Positions 34,361 to 42,883 of a DNA stretch of 43,028 nucleotides are shown here, in pieces. The position numbers and the translations under genes are program-made. Numbering within the stretch: the stretch's first letter is position 1; every line of letters begins with the position of its first letter. The notes below the pieces were generated by a model. The model did no database searches. It had not been told where the DNA came from and worked only from the letters and a program-made list of their open reading frames with translations. Source of the stretch: CAZFVY01 sp964522665 (GTDB lineage Bacteria > Verrucomicrobiota > Verrucomicrobiia > Limisphaerales > CAZFVY01); the NCBI GenBank assembly GCA_964522665.1, contig CAZFVY010000057.1, forward strand, positions 1-43,028, written 5' to 3'.

Positions 34361-36793
34361 TCACTTCTTAATCAACCAAACCTCCGCGACCTGGCAGCCG
34401 CGGCCATCGTCGCCCAGGCCCGGCTCGCGAGTCCAGGCCAGCGTAAGTTCGCCCTTTGCGGTGGCGGCGTGCGGGATGTCGAATTCGACCGGCCGAAAAG
34501 GGACTTCCTTCTCGCGGAAGCCGTGGATCTCAAACTTATCGTTAGCCACGAGGCGGATCGGTTTTTTGGGGTGATCGCCCCCGTAAACGACGCGAACTTT
34601 GTAACTGGCGGCCGGGTCGAGGTGCGCGTAGCGCATTATGAGGGGTGATTCATAGAGCGATTCAGCGTGATCCCACCACGAGCTGCGCCCCGTCTGGCGG
34701 CGGATGAAACCGACGGACGAGGAGGTCAGCCCAGCCGGGTCTTCGCCGGTTCCGCGGATCAAATGCGGTTGATTCGCGAGGTCCCCGAGGTCGTCGTAGA
34801 AGCCGCCGGGGCCGGGGTCGGTCCAATTGGCGACGATTCCGAGCCTCTGATCGCGGTCCGGCTCAAAGGGCATGATTCGGACCTTCGCAAATTCCTCCTC
34901 GAGCCAAACGCGGTTGTTCAGCGGGAAGTCGAGCGCGTCCAGGTTCGCGCCGCGGTCGAGGGCTTTGGCCATGTGGCGCGAGACGCTCAATTGCATGCCG
35001 ATGGCGTGGAACAACCCGTCCGCCAACTCCACGATGTGACCGCGCCAATCGGGCGCGATGCGGTCGGAGGTGGCGCGCAGGAGGATCTGCTGCGCGCCGT
35101 TCATGGCCTCGAGGCTGCCGACTTTCAGAGTCTGCCGAAGTTTCACCATGGCCCGTTCCTCCAGCCCGAGTTCGTAAATCAGCCGGCTGCGGGTGTAGGC
35201 GTCGTAGTAAGCGCGGTAGAGGCCTTGCAGGAACCGCCAGTTCCGGCGCTCTCCCGGCGTGGCGTTGCGCTCCATCGCTTGGAACTGTTGCAGCGTGACC
35301 CCGACCCCTTCGTTGGCGGCCAACGGGCCCCGCCAGTTCCGTTCGAGGGCGAGCAGGCCCTGCGCGAAGTCGTCGGTGTAACGGTCGCCGATGAAATAGC
35401 GCGAATACTCGCGGAGGACCTCGACGACATCGGCGTCTGGATTCCACCCGAGCGCGCTCCAAACCGTCTTGTTGACGTCATCATTGCAGCCTTCGGAGTA
35501 GGTCAGGAAACCGATCGTGTCGGCCTGGGTAAACCGGAAGATCGCCGCCTCGTCAACCGGCCGCGGATTGATTGTTTCCCGCCCCTCGGTGAAAGCGTAG
35601 GCGCGGTCCCAGTTCGGGACGGGGTACTCGCAGCGGAGACTGTGGGTAATGTCGGGATAATGCCGAATCGGGTAGCGGGCGGGCACGGCGGCGCGGAGCT
35701 TCGGCAGGCTCATCCGCACTTGGGGGCCGTAAACGACGCCGCTTAGCCAGGCCGGGAGTTGTTGGTTGAGAATCTCCAGGAATTGCGCCATCCAGGCCTC
35801 GTTGAAGCTTTGCGGCGAAACCCACATTTGGGCGCGTGGATGGAACTGGTGGAGCAGGGCGGTCTGCTTTTCCAGGAGCGCGAGCAGGTACTTCGGCTCA
35901 GTGTGCCCCGGGTCGCCGCCCGGCACGAACACGGCGTCGATGCGCGGCAGTTTCTTGAATACCTCGCCCCACTCGTTGAGGGCGAACTCGACGGTTTTCG
36001 GGTCGGAATAATCCTTGTCCATCGCCGGGTACCAGATCCAAACGTCAAGCCCGTAGTCGGCGGCGAGTTGCGACATCCCGATCATCATCTCCATCGGCGG
36101 CCGGGGCATGAGCGGGCTGGTGAGATCGTCGTCGGAACGTGGTGGAATCAACTCGATCGCGTTGGCCCCAAAAACCGCGAGATCACGGATATATTGTTCC
36201 CAGACGGGCAGGTCCCAGGCGTCGTAGGAATTGGTCTTGGGACGGTAACCCAATTGATGCCCGCGGAGCGGATACTTCGGCGCGGTGGTGACATTGAGGT
36301 CGTCGGGAAGAGTGATCGCCGCCGGGTCGGCGCCGGCGGTCGGCCGCATTCTTAACTCGCGGAGCAGCCGCCCAACGCCGAACAGGACCCCGCGGGCGTC
36401 GTCGCCAACGACCAGCACGGCCGAGCCGCGGGAACCGCGCCGCGTGCGGATGCGGAACGCTTCCGGGAGCTTCAGCCCGCCGTCCGGGGGGACTTCGGCG
36501 GCATAGGCTCCGGCCAGTCGCGGCAAAGCGGAAGCGGGGCCGACGGCGATCACCGCAGCTTCTCCGCTCGGCCAGTCGGCTCGCTGCTCCCAACGGATTT
36601 GCGTTCTTTTCTGCACTTCCTCGATCAGCATCGCGACTGCCTTCCGTTCCGGGCCGGAAAGGCCGGGCGGGCTGACGACGACCGCGTGGGTAAGGTCCAA
36701 CGCCTTTGCCGGCGCCGCGGCCAGGAACAGCGCGGCGAGAACGAGAAGCGCGCCGCCGGGCTTGCCCGGGGCGAAATAGGTGAAACGCGGCAT
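34361..36793 (-). CDS. exported GH20/GH67-like glycosidase-fold protein
   Basis: A secreted protein of 810 residues (from ATG 36793; the longer frame would need TTG 36826). After a signal peptide (about 1-31) comes an alpha/beta domain like domain 2 of hexosaminidases and the N-domain of alpha-glucuronidases (about 35-170; VVGDDARGVLFGVGRLLRELR). A TIM-barrel follows (about 175-500), opening RGHQLGYRPKTNSYDAWD and containing IDAVFVPGGDPGHTEP (about 286-301). In GH20 enzymes the corresponding strand ends in GGDE; here the glutamate position is Pro. A helical region and a C-terminal beta-sandwich (about 700-810, ending WLIKK) complete it. Substrate and activity are unknown. It is the first gene of a run of three exported proteins. 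Confidence 0.7.
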   Translation of the reverse strand: MPRFTYFAPGKPGGALLVLAALFLAAAPAKALDLTHAVVVSPPGLSGPERKAVAMLIEEVQKRTQIRWEQRADWPSGEAAVIAVGPASALPRLAGAYAAEVPPDGGLKLPEAFRIRTRRGSRGSAVLVVGDDARGVLFGVGRLLRELRMRPTAGADPAAITLPDDLNVTTAPKYPLRGHQLGYRPKTNSYDAWDLPVWEQYIRDLAVFGANAIELIPPRSDDDLTSPLMPRPPMEMMIGMSQLAADYGLDVWIWYPAMDKDYSDPKTVEFALNEWGEVFKKLPRIDAVFVPGGDPGHTEPKYLLALLEKQTALLHQFHPRAQMWVSPQSFNEAWMAQFLEILNQQLPAWLSGVVYGPQVRMSLPKLRAAVPARYPIRHYPDITHSLRCEYPVPNWDRAYAFTEGRETINPRPVDEAAIFRFTQADTIGFLTYSEGCNDDVNKTVWSALGWNPDADVVEVLREYSRYFIGDRYTDDFAQGLLALERNWRGPLAANEGVGVTLQQFQAMERNATPGERRNWRFLQGLYRAYYDAYTRSRLIYELGLEERAMVKLRQTLKVGSLEAMNGAQQILLRATSDRIAPDWRGHIVELADGLFHAIGMQLSVSRHMAKALDRGANLDALDFPLNNRVWLEEEFAKVRIMPFEPDRDQRLGIVANWTDPGPGGFYDDLGDLANQPHLIRGTGEDPAGLTSSSVGFIRRQTGRSSWWDHAESLYESPLIMRYAHLDPAASYKVRVVYGGDHPKKPIRLVANDKFEIHGFREKEVPFRPVEFDIPHAATAKGELTLAWTREPGLGDDGRGCQVAEVWLIKK

Positions 36794-37119
36794 CGCGGGA
36801 ACCGAAATGGAGCAATGGGAGTTCAATCGACGCCATTTTAAGGGGCAAATGGGAGTCCGCGAAAGCTTTTCTTACGGCTTATCGGACACCGCCTCCGCGG
36901 CGACGAGGATTGCTTCCGGGATTCGGATTCTTAATTTTCGCGCCACGTTGAGACCCTGGCGATCCTTCCCTAAGCCCCAACTCAGGCGCCAACCTGGCGT
37001 GAAACTGACGCCGCGGCCGACTTGAACCGATCTCCGGCAGCGGACCGGGCGACGCGGCGCGTGCAATCAAATCTGGACGCGGGGGCGCTCGGCTGGGTAA
37101 AAAGTGCGCCCATAAATTT
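36794..37119. other. 326-bp divergent promoter region
   Basis: It separates the glycosidase-like gene (minus) from purE (plus). A TAAAAT box on the minus strand near 36835 could be the -10 of the former. No gene, PurR-like box or RNA structure stood out. Confidence 0.3.
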
Positions 37120-37623
37120 ATGTCTGAAAACGAAAAACCTTTGGTTGGGATCATAATGGGCAGTCAAAGCGACTGGGAAACGATGCAGCACGCGGCCAAT
37201 CAATTGGCCGAGTTGGGCGTGCCGTACGAGGCCCAGGCGATTTCGGCGCACCGGACGCCTGATTTGCTCTTCGAGTATGCTTCGAGCGCGATCGACCGCG
37301 GTTTGGAGGTCATTATCGCCGCGGCCGGCGGCGCCGCTCACCTGGCGGGCGTGACGGCGGCGAAAACGGCGCTTCCCGTGCTCGGCGTACCGATCGAGTC
37401 GAAGTCGTTGAAGGGCCTGGATTCGCTGCTCTCGATGGTGCAAATGCCGGGCGGGGTCCCGGTCGGAACCTTGGCCATCGGCAAGGCCGGCGCCGTTAAC
37501 GCGGCGTTATTTGCGGTCGCCATCCTCGGAAACAAGTACCCACAGTACCGAGCGGCCTACGAAGGCTTCCGAAAACGACAGACGGAACGCGGGTTGGCGA
37601 ACCGGGCGATTGTAATAAAGTAG
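37120..37623 (+). CDS. purE: 5-(carboxyamino)imidazole ribonucleotide mutase
   Basis: PurE of purine biosynthesis, which converts N5-CAIR to CAIR. The 167-residue length and sequence fit class I PurE: GSQSDWETM (14-22), SAHRTPD (42-48) with catalytic His44, and GGAAHLAGVTAAKTALPVLGVP (70-91). The usual AHLPG is AHLAG here, a mild change next to the active site. The partner PurK is not in the window. The gene reads toward prs, whose product makes PRPP, the first precursor of the same pathway, but a 436-bp gap with RNA-like structure separates them. TCGGTT-TCG-AACCGA (37625-37639) forms a small hairpin immediately after the stop. Confidence 0.95.
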   Translation: MSENEKPLVGIIMGSQSDWETMQHAANQLAELGVPYEAQAISAHRTPDLLFEYASSAIDRGLEVIIAAAGGAAHLAGVTAAKTALPVLGVPIESKSLKGLDSLLSMVQMPGGVPVGTLAIGKAGAVNAALFAVAILGNKYPQYRAAYEGFRKRQTERGLANRAIVIK

Positions 37624-37672
37624 TTCGGTTTCGAACCGATCGGGCGGCGCGGCGCTTCGGCAATCGGCTCCG

Positions 37673-37863
37673 ATTCTGAGGGGCTGCGGTCTTTACGGCG
37701 TGCCCGCGAAGTGGCGCGGGGCCGCGAGGCTCAGCGTGCTCAGCGCGAGCGAGGGGCAGGCGCGGCCTCCCTGCTCGCGATACCGTTCGCGGTAATCCGG
37801 CCCGCTCTGTGCCGACCGGTAACGAATCGACGCGCTGAGCGGCACGCGAGGCCGATTCAGAAT
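37673..37863 (+). ncRNA. candidate structured RNA in the purE-prs gap
   Basis: Complementary segments nest around one another: ATTCTGA (37673-37679) with TCAGAAT (37857-37863); CGTGCC (37699-37704) with GGCACG (37841-37846); and GCTCAGCGCG (37738-37747) with CGCGCTGAGC (37831-37840), directly beside it. Inside are a bulged hairpin (37749-37778), a UUCG-capped stem TACCG-TTCG-CGGTA (37781-37794) and CGGC/GCCG (37798-37814). A hairpin with T6 follows at 37930-37952. I see no match to 6S RNA, SRP RNA, RNase P RNA, tmRNA or ykkC-type riboswitches. It could be a small RNA or part of the prs leader. GC-rich DNA gives pairings by chance, so this is a candidate only. Confidence 0.35.
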
Positions 37864-37929
37864 GCCCTTGCGCCGGGTGATTGGACTGTTACAGTTCGGT
37901 TACCAAACAGTCTTTGTTCATCTGTTGAT

Positions 37930-37952
37930 CCACCTGAGGAAGGTGGTTTTTT
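37930..37952 (+). terminator. terminator-like hairpin upstream of prs
   Basis: CCACCT-GAGGA-AGGTGG is followed by TTTTTT. It is more than 300 bases after purE and about 107 before the prs start, so it is either the end of a separate small transcript or an attenuator in the prs leader. Just upstream GACTGTT (37884-37890) can pair with AACAGTC (37906-37912), while AACAG can instead pair with CTGTT at 37922-37926. Confidence 0.65.
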
Positions 37953-38059
37953 AATGTCGGCGAGCTTGCCGAATTTCGTTTTCGATCGTGATCGGAGACG
38001 ACGGAAGCGCCGTCGCGACGGACCGATTGGTCCGGTCCGAGCAGTTTACTGAGCGCGTT

Positions 38060-39004
<945 letters not shown>

Positions 39005-39043
39005 GCTGGGTTGCGCTGGCCGCGTTATTTTTTATTTTATAAC

Positions 39044-39805
39044 ATGAAATCTGTTTCGTTGACGGTCTATCCGCGCGGGCAAGTTAAACGCTTGCGGGTC
39101 AAAAAACTGCGTGCCAGCGGTCGCATCCCGGCCGTGATCTATGGCGCGAAGACCAAGCCGCAGAATCTCGAGATCGCGATTAAGGACTTGGAGGACGTGA
39201 TTCATCACTCCGCCTCGGAGAATATCCTCGTTGATCTCGCGGTGACGGGCGACGCCCAACCGAAGCGCCTGGCGCTGGTGCAAGAAATTCAACACCATGC
39301 CTTGAGTGGAAAAGTTCTGCACGTCGATTTCCACGAAGTGGCGGAAAATGAAAAAGTGACGATCATGGTGCCGGTGGAAACGGTTGGGGAAGCCGTCGGC
39401 GTCAAGAGCGGTGGCGGGGTGCTTGAGCACGTGCTTTTCCGCGTCAAGGCGCGCGGGCTGCCGAAGGATTTGCCGGAGATTTTCAACGTTGACGTCAGCA
39501 AGCTGGAGATCGGGCAGGCGATTCACCTCGGGGAAATTCCCGCGCCGGCCGGCGTGGAAATCCTGGGCGACAAGGCCATTCCGGTGATCGCGGTGGCCGC
39601 TCCGTTGACCGAGGCCCAGGAAGCCGCCGCCGCCACGGCGACCGGCGCCGAGCCGGAGATGATCAAAGAGAAGAAGGAAGAGGGCGCCGCGGAAGGCGCC
39701 GCCAAGGCCCCGGAAAAGGGCGCCGCGAAGGCGGCCGACAAGGGAGCGGAGAAGGCCCCCGAAAAAGGCGCGGACAAGGGCGGCGACAAGAAGGCGAAGA
39801 AATAG
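39044..39805 (+). CDS. rplY: 50S ribosomal protein L25/general stress protein Ctc
   Basis: The 5S rRNA-binding protein of the large subunit, in the long Ctc form (253 residues). The N-terminal L25 domain (1-92) has RVKKLRASGRIPAVIYG (19-35), and the TL5-like C-domain (about 95-188) has KVTIMVPVETVGEAVGVKSGG-type sequence. Residues about 200-253 are a low-complexity tail of Ala, Lys, Glu, Gly and Asp with near-repeats such as KAPEKGAAKAADKGAEKAPEKG. The ATG at 39044 lies in a T-rich stretch without a Shine-Dalgarno sequence. The order prs-rplY-pth is conserved in many bacteria. Confidence 0.95.
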   Translation: MKSVSLTVYPRGQVKRLRVKKLRASGRIPAVIYGAKTKPQNLEIAIKDLEDVIHHSASENILVDLAVTGDAQPKRLALVQEIQHHALSGKVLHVDFHEVAENEKVTIMVPVETVGEAVGVKSGGGVLEHVLFRVKARGLPKDLPEIFNVDVSKLEIGQAIHLGEIPAPAGVEILGDKAIPVIAVAAPLTEAQEAAAATATGAEPEMIKEKKEEGAAEGAAKAPEKGAAKAADKGAEKAPEKGADKGGDKKAKK

Positions 39806-39853
39806 TTTCAAGACCGAACGTCCCGCCTCCCGGTCGTTCGGTTTGGCCCAGCG

Positions 39854-40459
39854 ATGGAGAATCTTTATCTCGTTGTGGGCTTGGGAAATCCGGGAGCCGA
39901 ATACGCGCTTACGCGCCACAACGCCGGGTTTTTGGTTGTGGACCGGTTGTTGGAGCGCTGGCAGGCGCCGGCCGCGACCAATGCGAAATTCAATGCGCGC
40001 GTCGGGCGCGCCGAGTGGAGTGGACGGCAGGTCTTGCTCTGCGAGCCGCAGACCTACATGAATGACAGTGGGGAGGCGGTGCGGTCGGTGGCGGATTTTT
40101 ACCGGATACCGGTCAACCGGCTGGTGGTGGTGGTCGATGACGCGGATCTGCCGCTGGGTGAAATCCGGTTGCGGCCACGGGGCAGCAGCGGTGGCCATCA
40201 TGGCCTGGAATCGATTGAGGCGCATCTGGCCACGCGGGATTACGCGCGACTGAGAGTGGGCATCGGCCGCCAGACGGGCGGCGCGCGGCGGATCACGGGC
40301 CATGTGCTTGGCCGGTTTGACGCCTCGGAAATGGATTTGCTGGGCAAGGCGCTGGAACGGGCGGCCGACCAGATTGAGCGCTGGTTAACGGCGGGCCTTG
40401 AGAAGGCGATGACGGAATTTAATGGGGTCGTGAAAAACCCCGCTAACGAGAGCAATTAA
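39854..40459 (+). CDS. pth: peptidyl-tRNA hydrolase
   Basis: Releases tRNA from stalled peptidyl-tRNA by cleaving the ester bond. The 201-residue protein has GLGNPGAEYALTRHNAGF (9-26) with catalytic His22, QTYMNDSG (66-73) with substrate-binding Asn70, and the Asp pair D95/D96 in VVDDADLPLG, which orients the His. The next motif, usually GGHNGL, is GGHHGL (113-118), so the Asn that contacts the tRNA in E. coli (Asn114) is replaced by His116. The stop codon TAA directly abuts the rpsF start codon, so the two are translationally linked. Confidence 0.95.
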   Translation: MENLYLVVGLGNPGAEYALTRHNAGFLVVDRLLERWQAPAATNAKFNARVGRAEWSGRQVLLCEPQTYMNDSGEAVRSVADFYRIPVNRLVVVVDDADLPLGEIRLRPRGSSGGHHGLESIEAHLATRDYARLRVGIGRQTGGARRITGHVLGRFDASEMDLLGKALERAADQIERWLTAGLEKAMTEFNGVVKNPANESN

Positions 40460-40774
40460 ATGAAACGATACGAAGGTCTGTTTATATTGGACACCGCGGG
40501 CAAGGAAGAGGGTATCAAGGATACCATCGACCGCATCTCCGCGGAGATCAACGCGGTGGGCGGTCGCGTTCATAACGTGCAAAAGATGGATAAACGCCCG
40601 TTCGTGCGCGTGGCCGACAAGAAGCACAGTTCCGGCTTCTTCGTGAACTTCATTTTTGAGACGTTGCCCTCCGCGATCGCGCCGCTGCGCACCCGCCTGG
40701 CGTTGAACGAAGAGGTTTTTCGCGCGCTGTTCACCGAGGCCCCGGCCCCGAAGGAAGTCGCCGTCGCCAAGTAA
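40460..40774 (+). CDS. rpsF: 30S ribosomal protein S6
   Basis: A 104-residue ferredoxin-like protein of the small subunit platform, which normally pairs with S18. Typical sequence is MKRYEGLFILDTAGKEE at the start and SSGFFVNFIFETLPSAIAPL near 57-76. The start codon follows the pth stop with no gap. The last ten residues are an Ala/Pro/Val-rich tail. ssb follows after 9 bases. The S18 gene (rpsR), usually next to this gene or after ssb, is not found in this run. Confidence 0.93.
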   Translation: MKRYEGLFILDTAGKEEGIKDTIDRISAEINAVGGRVHNVQKMDKRPFVRVADKKHSSGFFVNFIFETLPSAIAPLRTRLALNEEVFRALFTEAPAPKEVAVAK

Positions 40775-40783
40775 TCGCCGGGC

Positions 40784-41248
40784 ATGGCCAATTTCAACAA
40801 AGTGATCCTCATCGGGAATCTCACCCGGGATCCCGAGTTGCGCTACACTCCCAAGGGGATGGCCGTGGCCAAACTCGGCTTGGCGATCAATCGCTCGTGG
40901 CGGACGGAGCAGGGCGAAAACAAGGAAGAGGTCACCTTTGTCGATGTTGATGCTTTTGGCCGCCAGGCCGAAACGATTGGACAATACATGCGCAAAGGGC
41001 GCCCCATCATGATCGAGGGTCGCTTGCGGCTCGACACCTGGGAAGACAAGCAGACGAACCAGAAACGAAGCAAATTAGGCGTGGTCTTGGAAGCTTTCCA
41101 ATTCCTCGATTCCGGCGGCAAAGGCGCTGACGAAGCGGCCGCGCAAGGCGGTTCCGCCCCGGCGCCCCGGAGACCCGCGGCCCCGCCGCCCGCGGCCCCC
41201 CCGGCCGGAGACGCCGGTCCGGCGGACGACGACGACGTGCCGTTTTAA
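40784..41248 (+). CDS. ssb: single-stranded DNA-binding protein
   Basis: Binds and protects single-stranded DNA in replication, repair and recombination as a homotetramer. The OB fold covers about 1-108 (MANFNKVILIGNLTRDPELRY; GRLRLDTWEDKQTNQKRSKL), followed by a Pro/Ala/Gly-rich linker and the acidic tip DDDDVPF (148-154) that recruits partner proteins. Length 154 is typical. The pairing with rpsF is the usual arrangement in many phyla. Confidence 0.96.
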   Translation: MANFNKVILIGNLTRDPELRYTPKGMAVAKLGLAINRSWRTEQGENKEEVTFVDVDAFGRQAETIGQYMRKGRPIMIEGRLRLDTWEDKQTNQKRSKLGVVLEAFQFLDSGGKGADEAAAQGGSAPAPRRPAAPPPAAPPAGDAGPADDDDVPF

Positions 41249-41282
41249 GCGGCCGAGACTTTTTTTCAAACCGAATACTTTT

Positions 41283-41864
41283 ATGGCCAAAACCGAAATC
41301 ATTCTTACCCATAACATCGTGGGCTTGGGCGCGGAATCCGACCAAGTCAAAGTCGCGGCCGGCTACGCCCGCAACTACCTCTTTCCGCAAGGACTGGCGA
41401 TCCCGCTGACCGGCGCTAACAAGCGCCGCCTCGAGTCCCTCAAGCAAAAGCGGGCCGAGCGTGAAGCCCACGATTTGAACACGATGTCCGAGCTGGCTCG
41501 CAGCCTGACCAAGATGACCTTGACCATCGCGGTCAAAACTGGTGAGGACGGCAAGATGTTCGGCTCGGTCACCGCCGGCACGATCGCCGACGAATTGCGG
41601 CATCAATTTGAAGTGACGCTCGACAAACGCAAAATTCACGTCGAGCGGCCCATCCGGGCCTTGGGCGAACACTCGGTCGAGATGCGCCTGCACGCCGACG
41701 TCGTTACCACGCTCAAGATTCAGATCGACAGCTCGAACCCGTTGCCCACCCCGCCACCCGTCGAGGATACGAAGTCCAACGCGGATGGCCAAGGAGGCAA
41801 GGGCGGCTATCGGCGTGATCGTCCGGCTCGCAAGCCGCGCGAAGAGGCTCCGGCCGCTGAATAA
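41283..41864 (+). CDS. rplI: 50S ribosomal protein L9
   Basis: A 193-residue L9 with the compact N-domain (MAKTEIILTHNIVGLGAESDQVKVAAGYARNYL-type sequence, 1-33, containing the GYARNYL signature), the long connecting helix (about 41-75) and the C-domain (about 78-150). Residues about 155-193 are an extra Pro-, Gly- and Arg-rich tail absent from many L9 proteins. The 34-base gap after ssb leaves no room for rpsR. An intrinsic terminator follows, closing the run that starts at prs. Confidence 0.95.
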   Translation: MAKTEIILTHNIVGLGAESDQVKVAAGYARNYLFPQGLAIPLTGANKRRLESLKQKRAEREAHDLNTMSELARSLTKMTLTIAVKTGEDGKMFGSVTAGTIADELRHQFEVTLDKRKIHVERPIRALGEHSVEMRLHADVVTTLKIQIDSSNPLPTPPPVEDTKSNADGQGGKGGYRRDRPARKPREEAPAAE

Positions 41865-41915
41865 GCGCCGATTTTAGTTGAGGATCGGCGGCCGGTCTGG
41901 TCGTCGATCACCGCG

Positions 41916-41957
41916 AAAAAGCCCTCCCAGATTTGTCTGGTCGGGCTTTTTGTTTTC
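41916..41957 (+). terminator. intrinsic terminator after rplI
   Basis: AAAAAGCCC (41916-41924) pairs with GGGCTTTTT (41943-41951); inside, CCAGA-TTTG-TCTGG continues the stem past a 2x2 internal loop. TTTTTGTTTTC completes the T-tract. It begins 51 bases after the rplI stop and ends the prs-rplI run. Confidence 0.9.
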
Positions 41958-42034
41958 TTCGATGCGCGCGGCGCCGGTCTTGGGGAATGCTTGGCGCGGC
42001 GCAATGGGAGCCGGAGCGCCGGCTAAGCAATTCG

Positions 42035-42883
42035 TCAGTAGCCGAAGAACGGCTGGCTCACGTCCAGACCGGATGGCTGGTGATAACCAAGCGGGAGGAG
42101 CGAGCCGAATGATTTTAAGCGTTCGGCGGCCGGTTCGCTCAGCAGGCAAGGTTGCTGAAGCGCCGCGGCGAGAGACTCCATCCGAAAAACAAAATCCACG
42201 TCATTGCCGAACAGAGTGTCCTCACCTTGCACGGCGGATTTTTCGACGGCGATGAGTCCCAAGTGGATCGCCAAACGAAACGGCGGCTTGCGAGTGGGCT
42301 GGAGCTTTTTGAATTCGGCGATGATACCGGCGACCGTGGTTTCCGATAAGTGTGGGTCAGGCCAATACGCGAGGAAACCGTCGCCCAGGTAGCGGTTGAT
42401 AATGCCGTCGTGCTTCTCAACGATCATCTTACAGGCCAGAAACCAGCCGCCGATGATTTGAGATAATTCGTCGTTGGCAAGCGATGGGTCTTCGTCGCCC
42501 GCTTTTTCGCGGCCGGCGACGAGCAGCCAGCGCAGTTCGCGTTCGCGGTCACGTGCCGTGACCAAGGTCGTGTGATCGACCGGCCTTCCGTCCATGCCGT
42601 CGGCCGATTGGCGGAAGGTGAAAATGGCGCCGAGGACTTCCAAGCGATCGCGGTTGAGCAGCCTGGTGGGCTGCTTGACGCGCCGGTCATTGAGGAGAAT
42701 GCCGTTCACGCTTCCCAAATCCACGACCCAGTGCTCGCCCTCTCCCTGGCTGTGAATCAACGCGTGACGCCGCGAAACCCGTTCATCGCTCAGGACGAGC
42801 GTGTTTTTCGGAGAACGACCAATCGTGCAAACCCCGTGCAGCGGAATCTGGACGCCGGTTTCGGTTTCCAACCATGCGAGCAT
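42035..42883 (-). CDS. FHA domain protein with degenerate class III cyclase domain
   Basis: A cytoplasmic 282-residue protein. The N-terminal FHA domain (about 1-95) is intact: IGRSPKN (21-27), SRRHALIH (37-44) and GSVNG (57-61), the phosphothreonine-binding loops. The C-terminal half (about 115-280) has the outline of an adenylate/guanylate cyclase: IVEKHDGIINRYLGDGFLAYW (154-174) retains the second metal aspartate (Asp168), and R234 in VDFVFRM matches the conserved Arg. The first metal-binding motif (FxDIRGFT) is missing; the region reads LLVAGREKAGDED. The transition-state Asn is replaced by Asp230. It is therefore probably a signalling adaptor or inactive cyclase, which is inferred. Nothing is recognisable in 42884-43028. 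Confidence 0.8.
   Translation of the reverse strand: MLAWLETETGVQIPLHGVCTIGRSPKNTLVLSDERVSRRHALIHSQGEGEHWVVDLGSVNGILLNDRRVKQPTRLLNRDRLEVLGAIFTFRQSADGMDGRPVDHTTLVTARDRERELRWLLVAGREKAGDEDPSLANDELSQIIGGWFLACKMIVEKHDGIINRYLGDGFLAYWPDPHLSETTVAGIIAEFKKLQPTRKPPFRLAIHLGLIAVEKSAVQGEDTLFGNDVDFVFRMESLAAALQQPCLLSEPAAERLKSFGSLLPLGYHQPSGLDVSQPFFGY

Noticed and set aside
37624..37960. tRNA, 6S, SRP, RNase P, tmRNA or ykkC-type riboswitch in the purE-prs gap
   Set aside because: None of the conserved elements (for example GAGGAAAGTCC, GGTTCGAATC, SRP tetraloop region) is present. Only an unclassified structure is proposed.
37988..38059. Longer start for prs (GTG 37988)
   Set aside because: Family members start MKIFSGTSN; the 24 extra residues have no counterpart.
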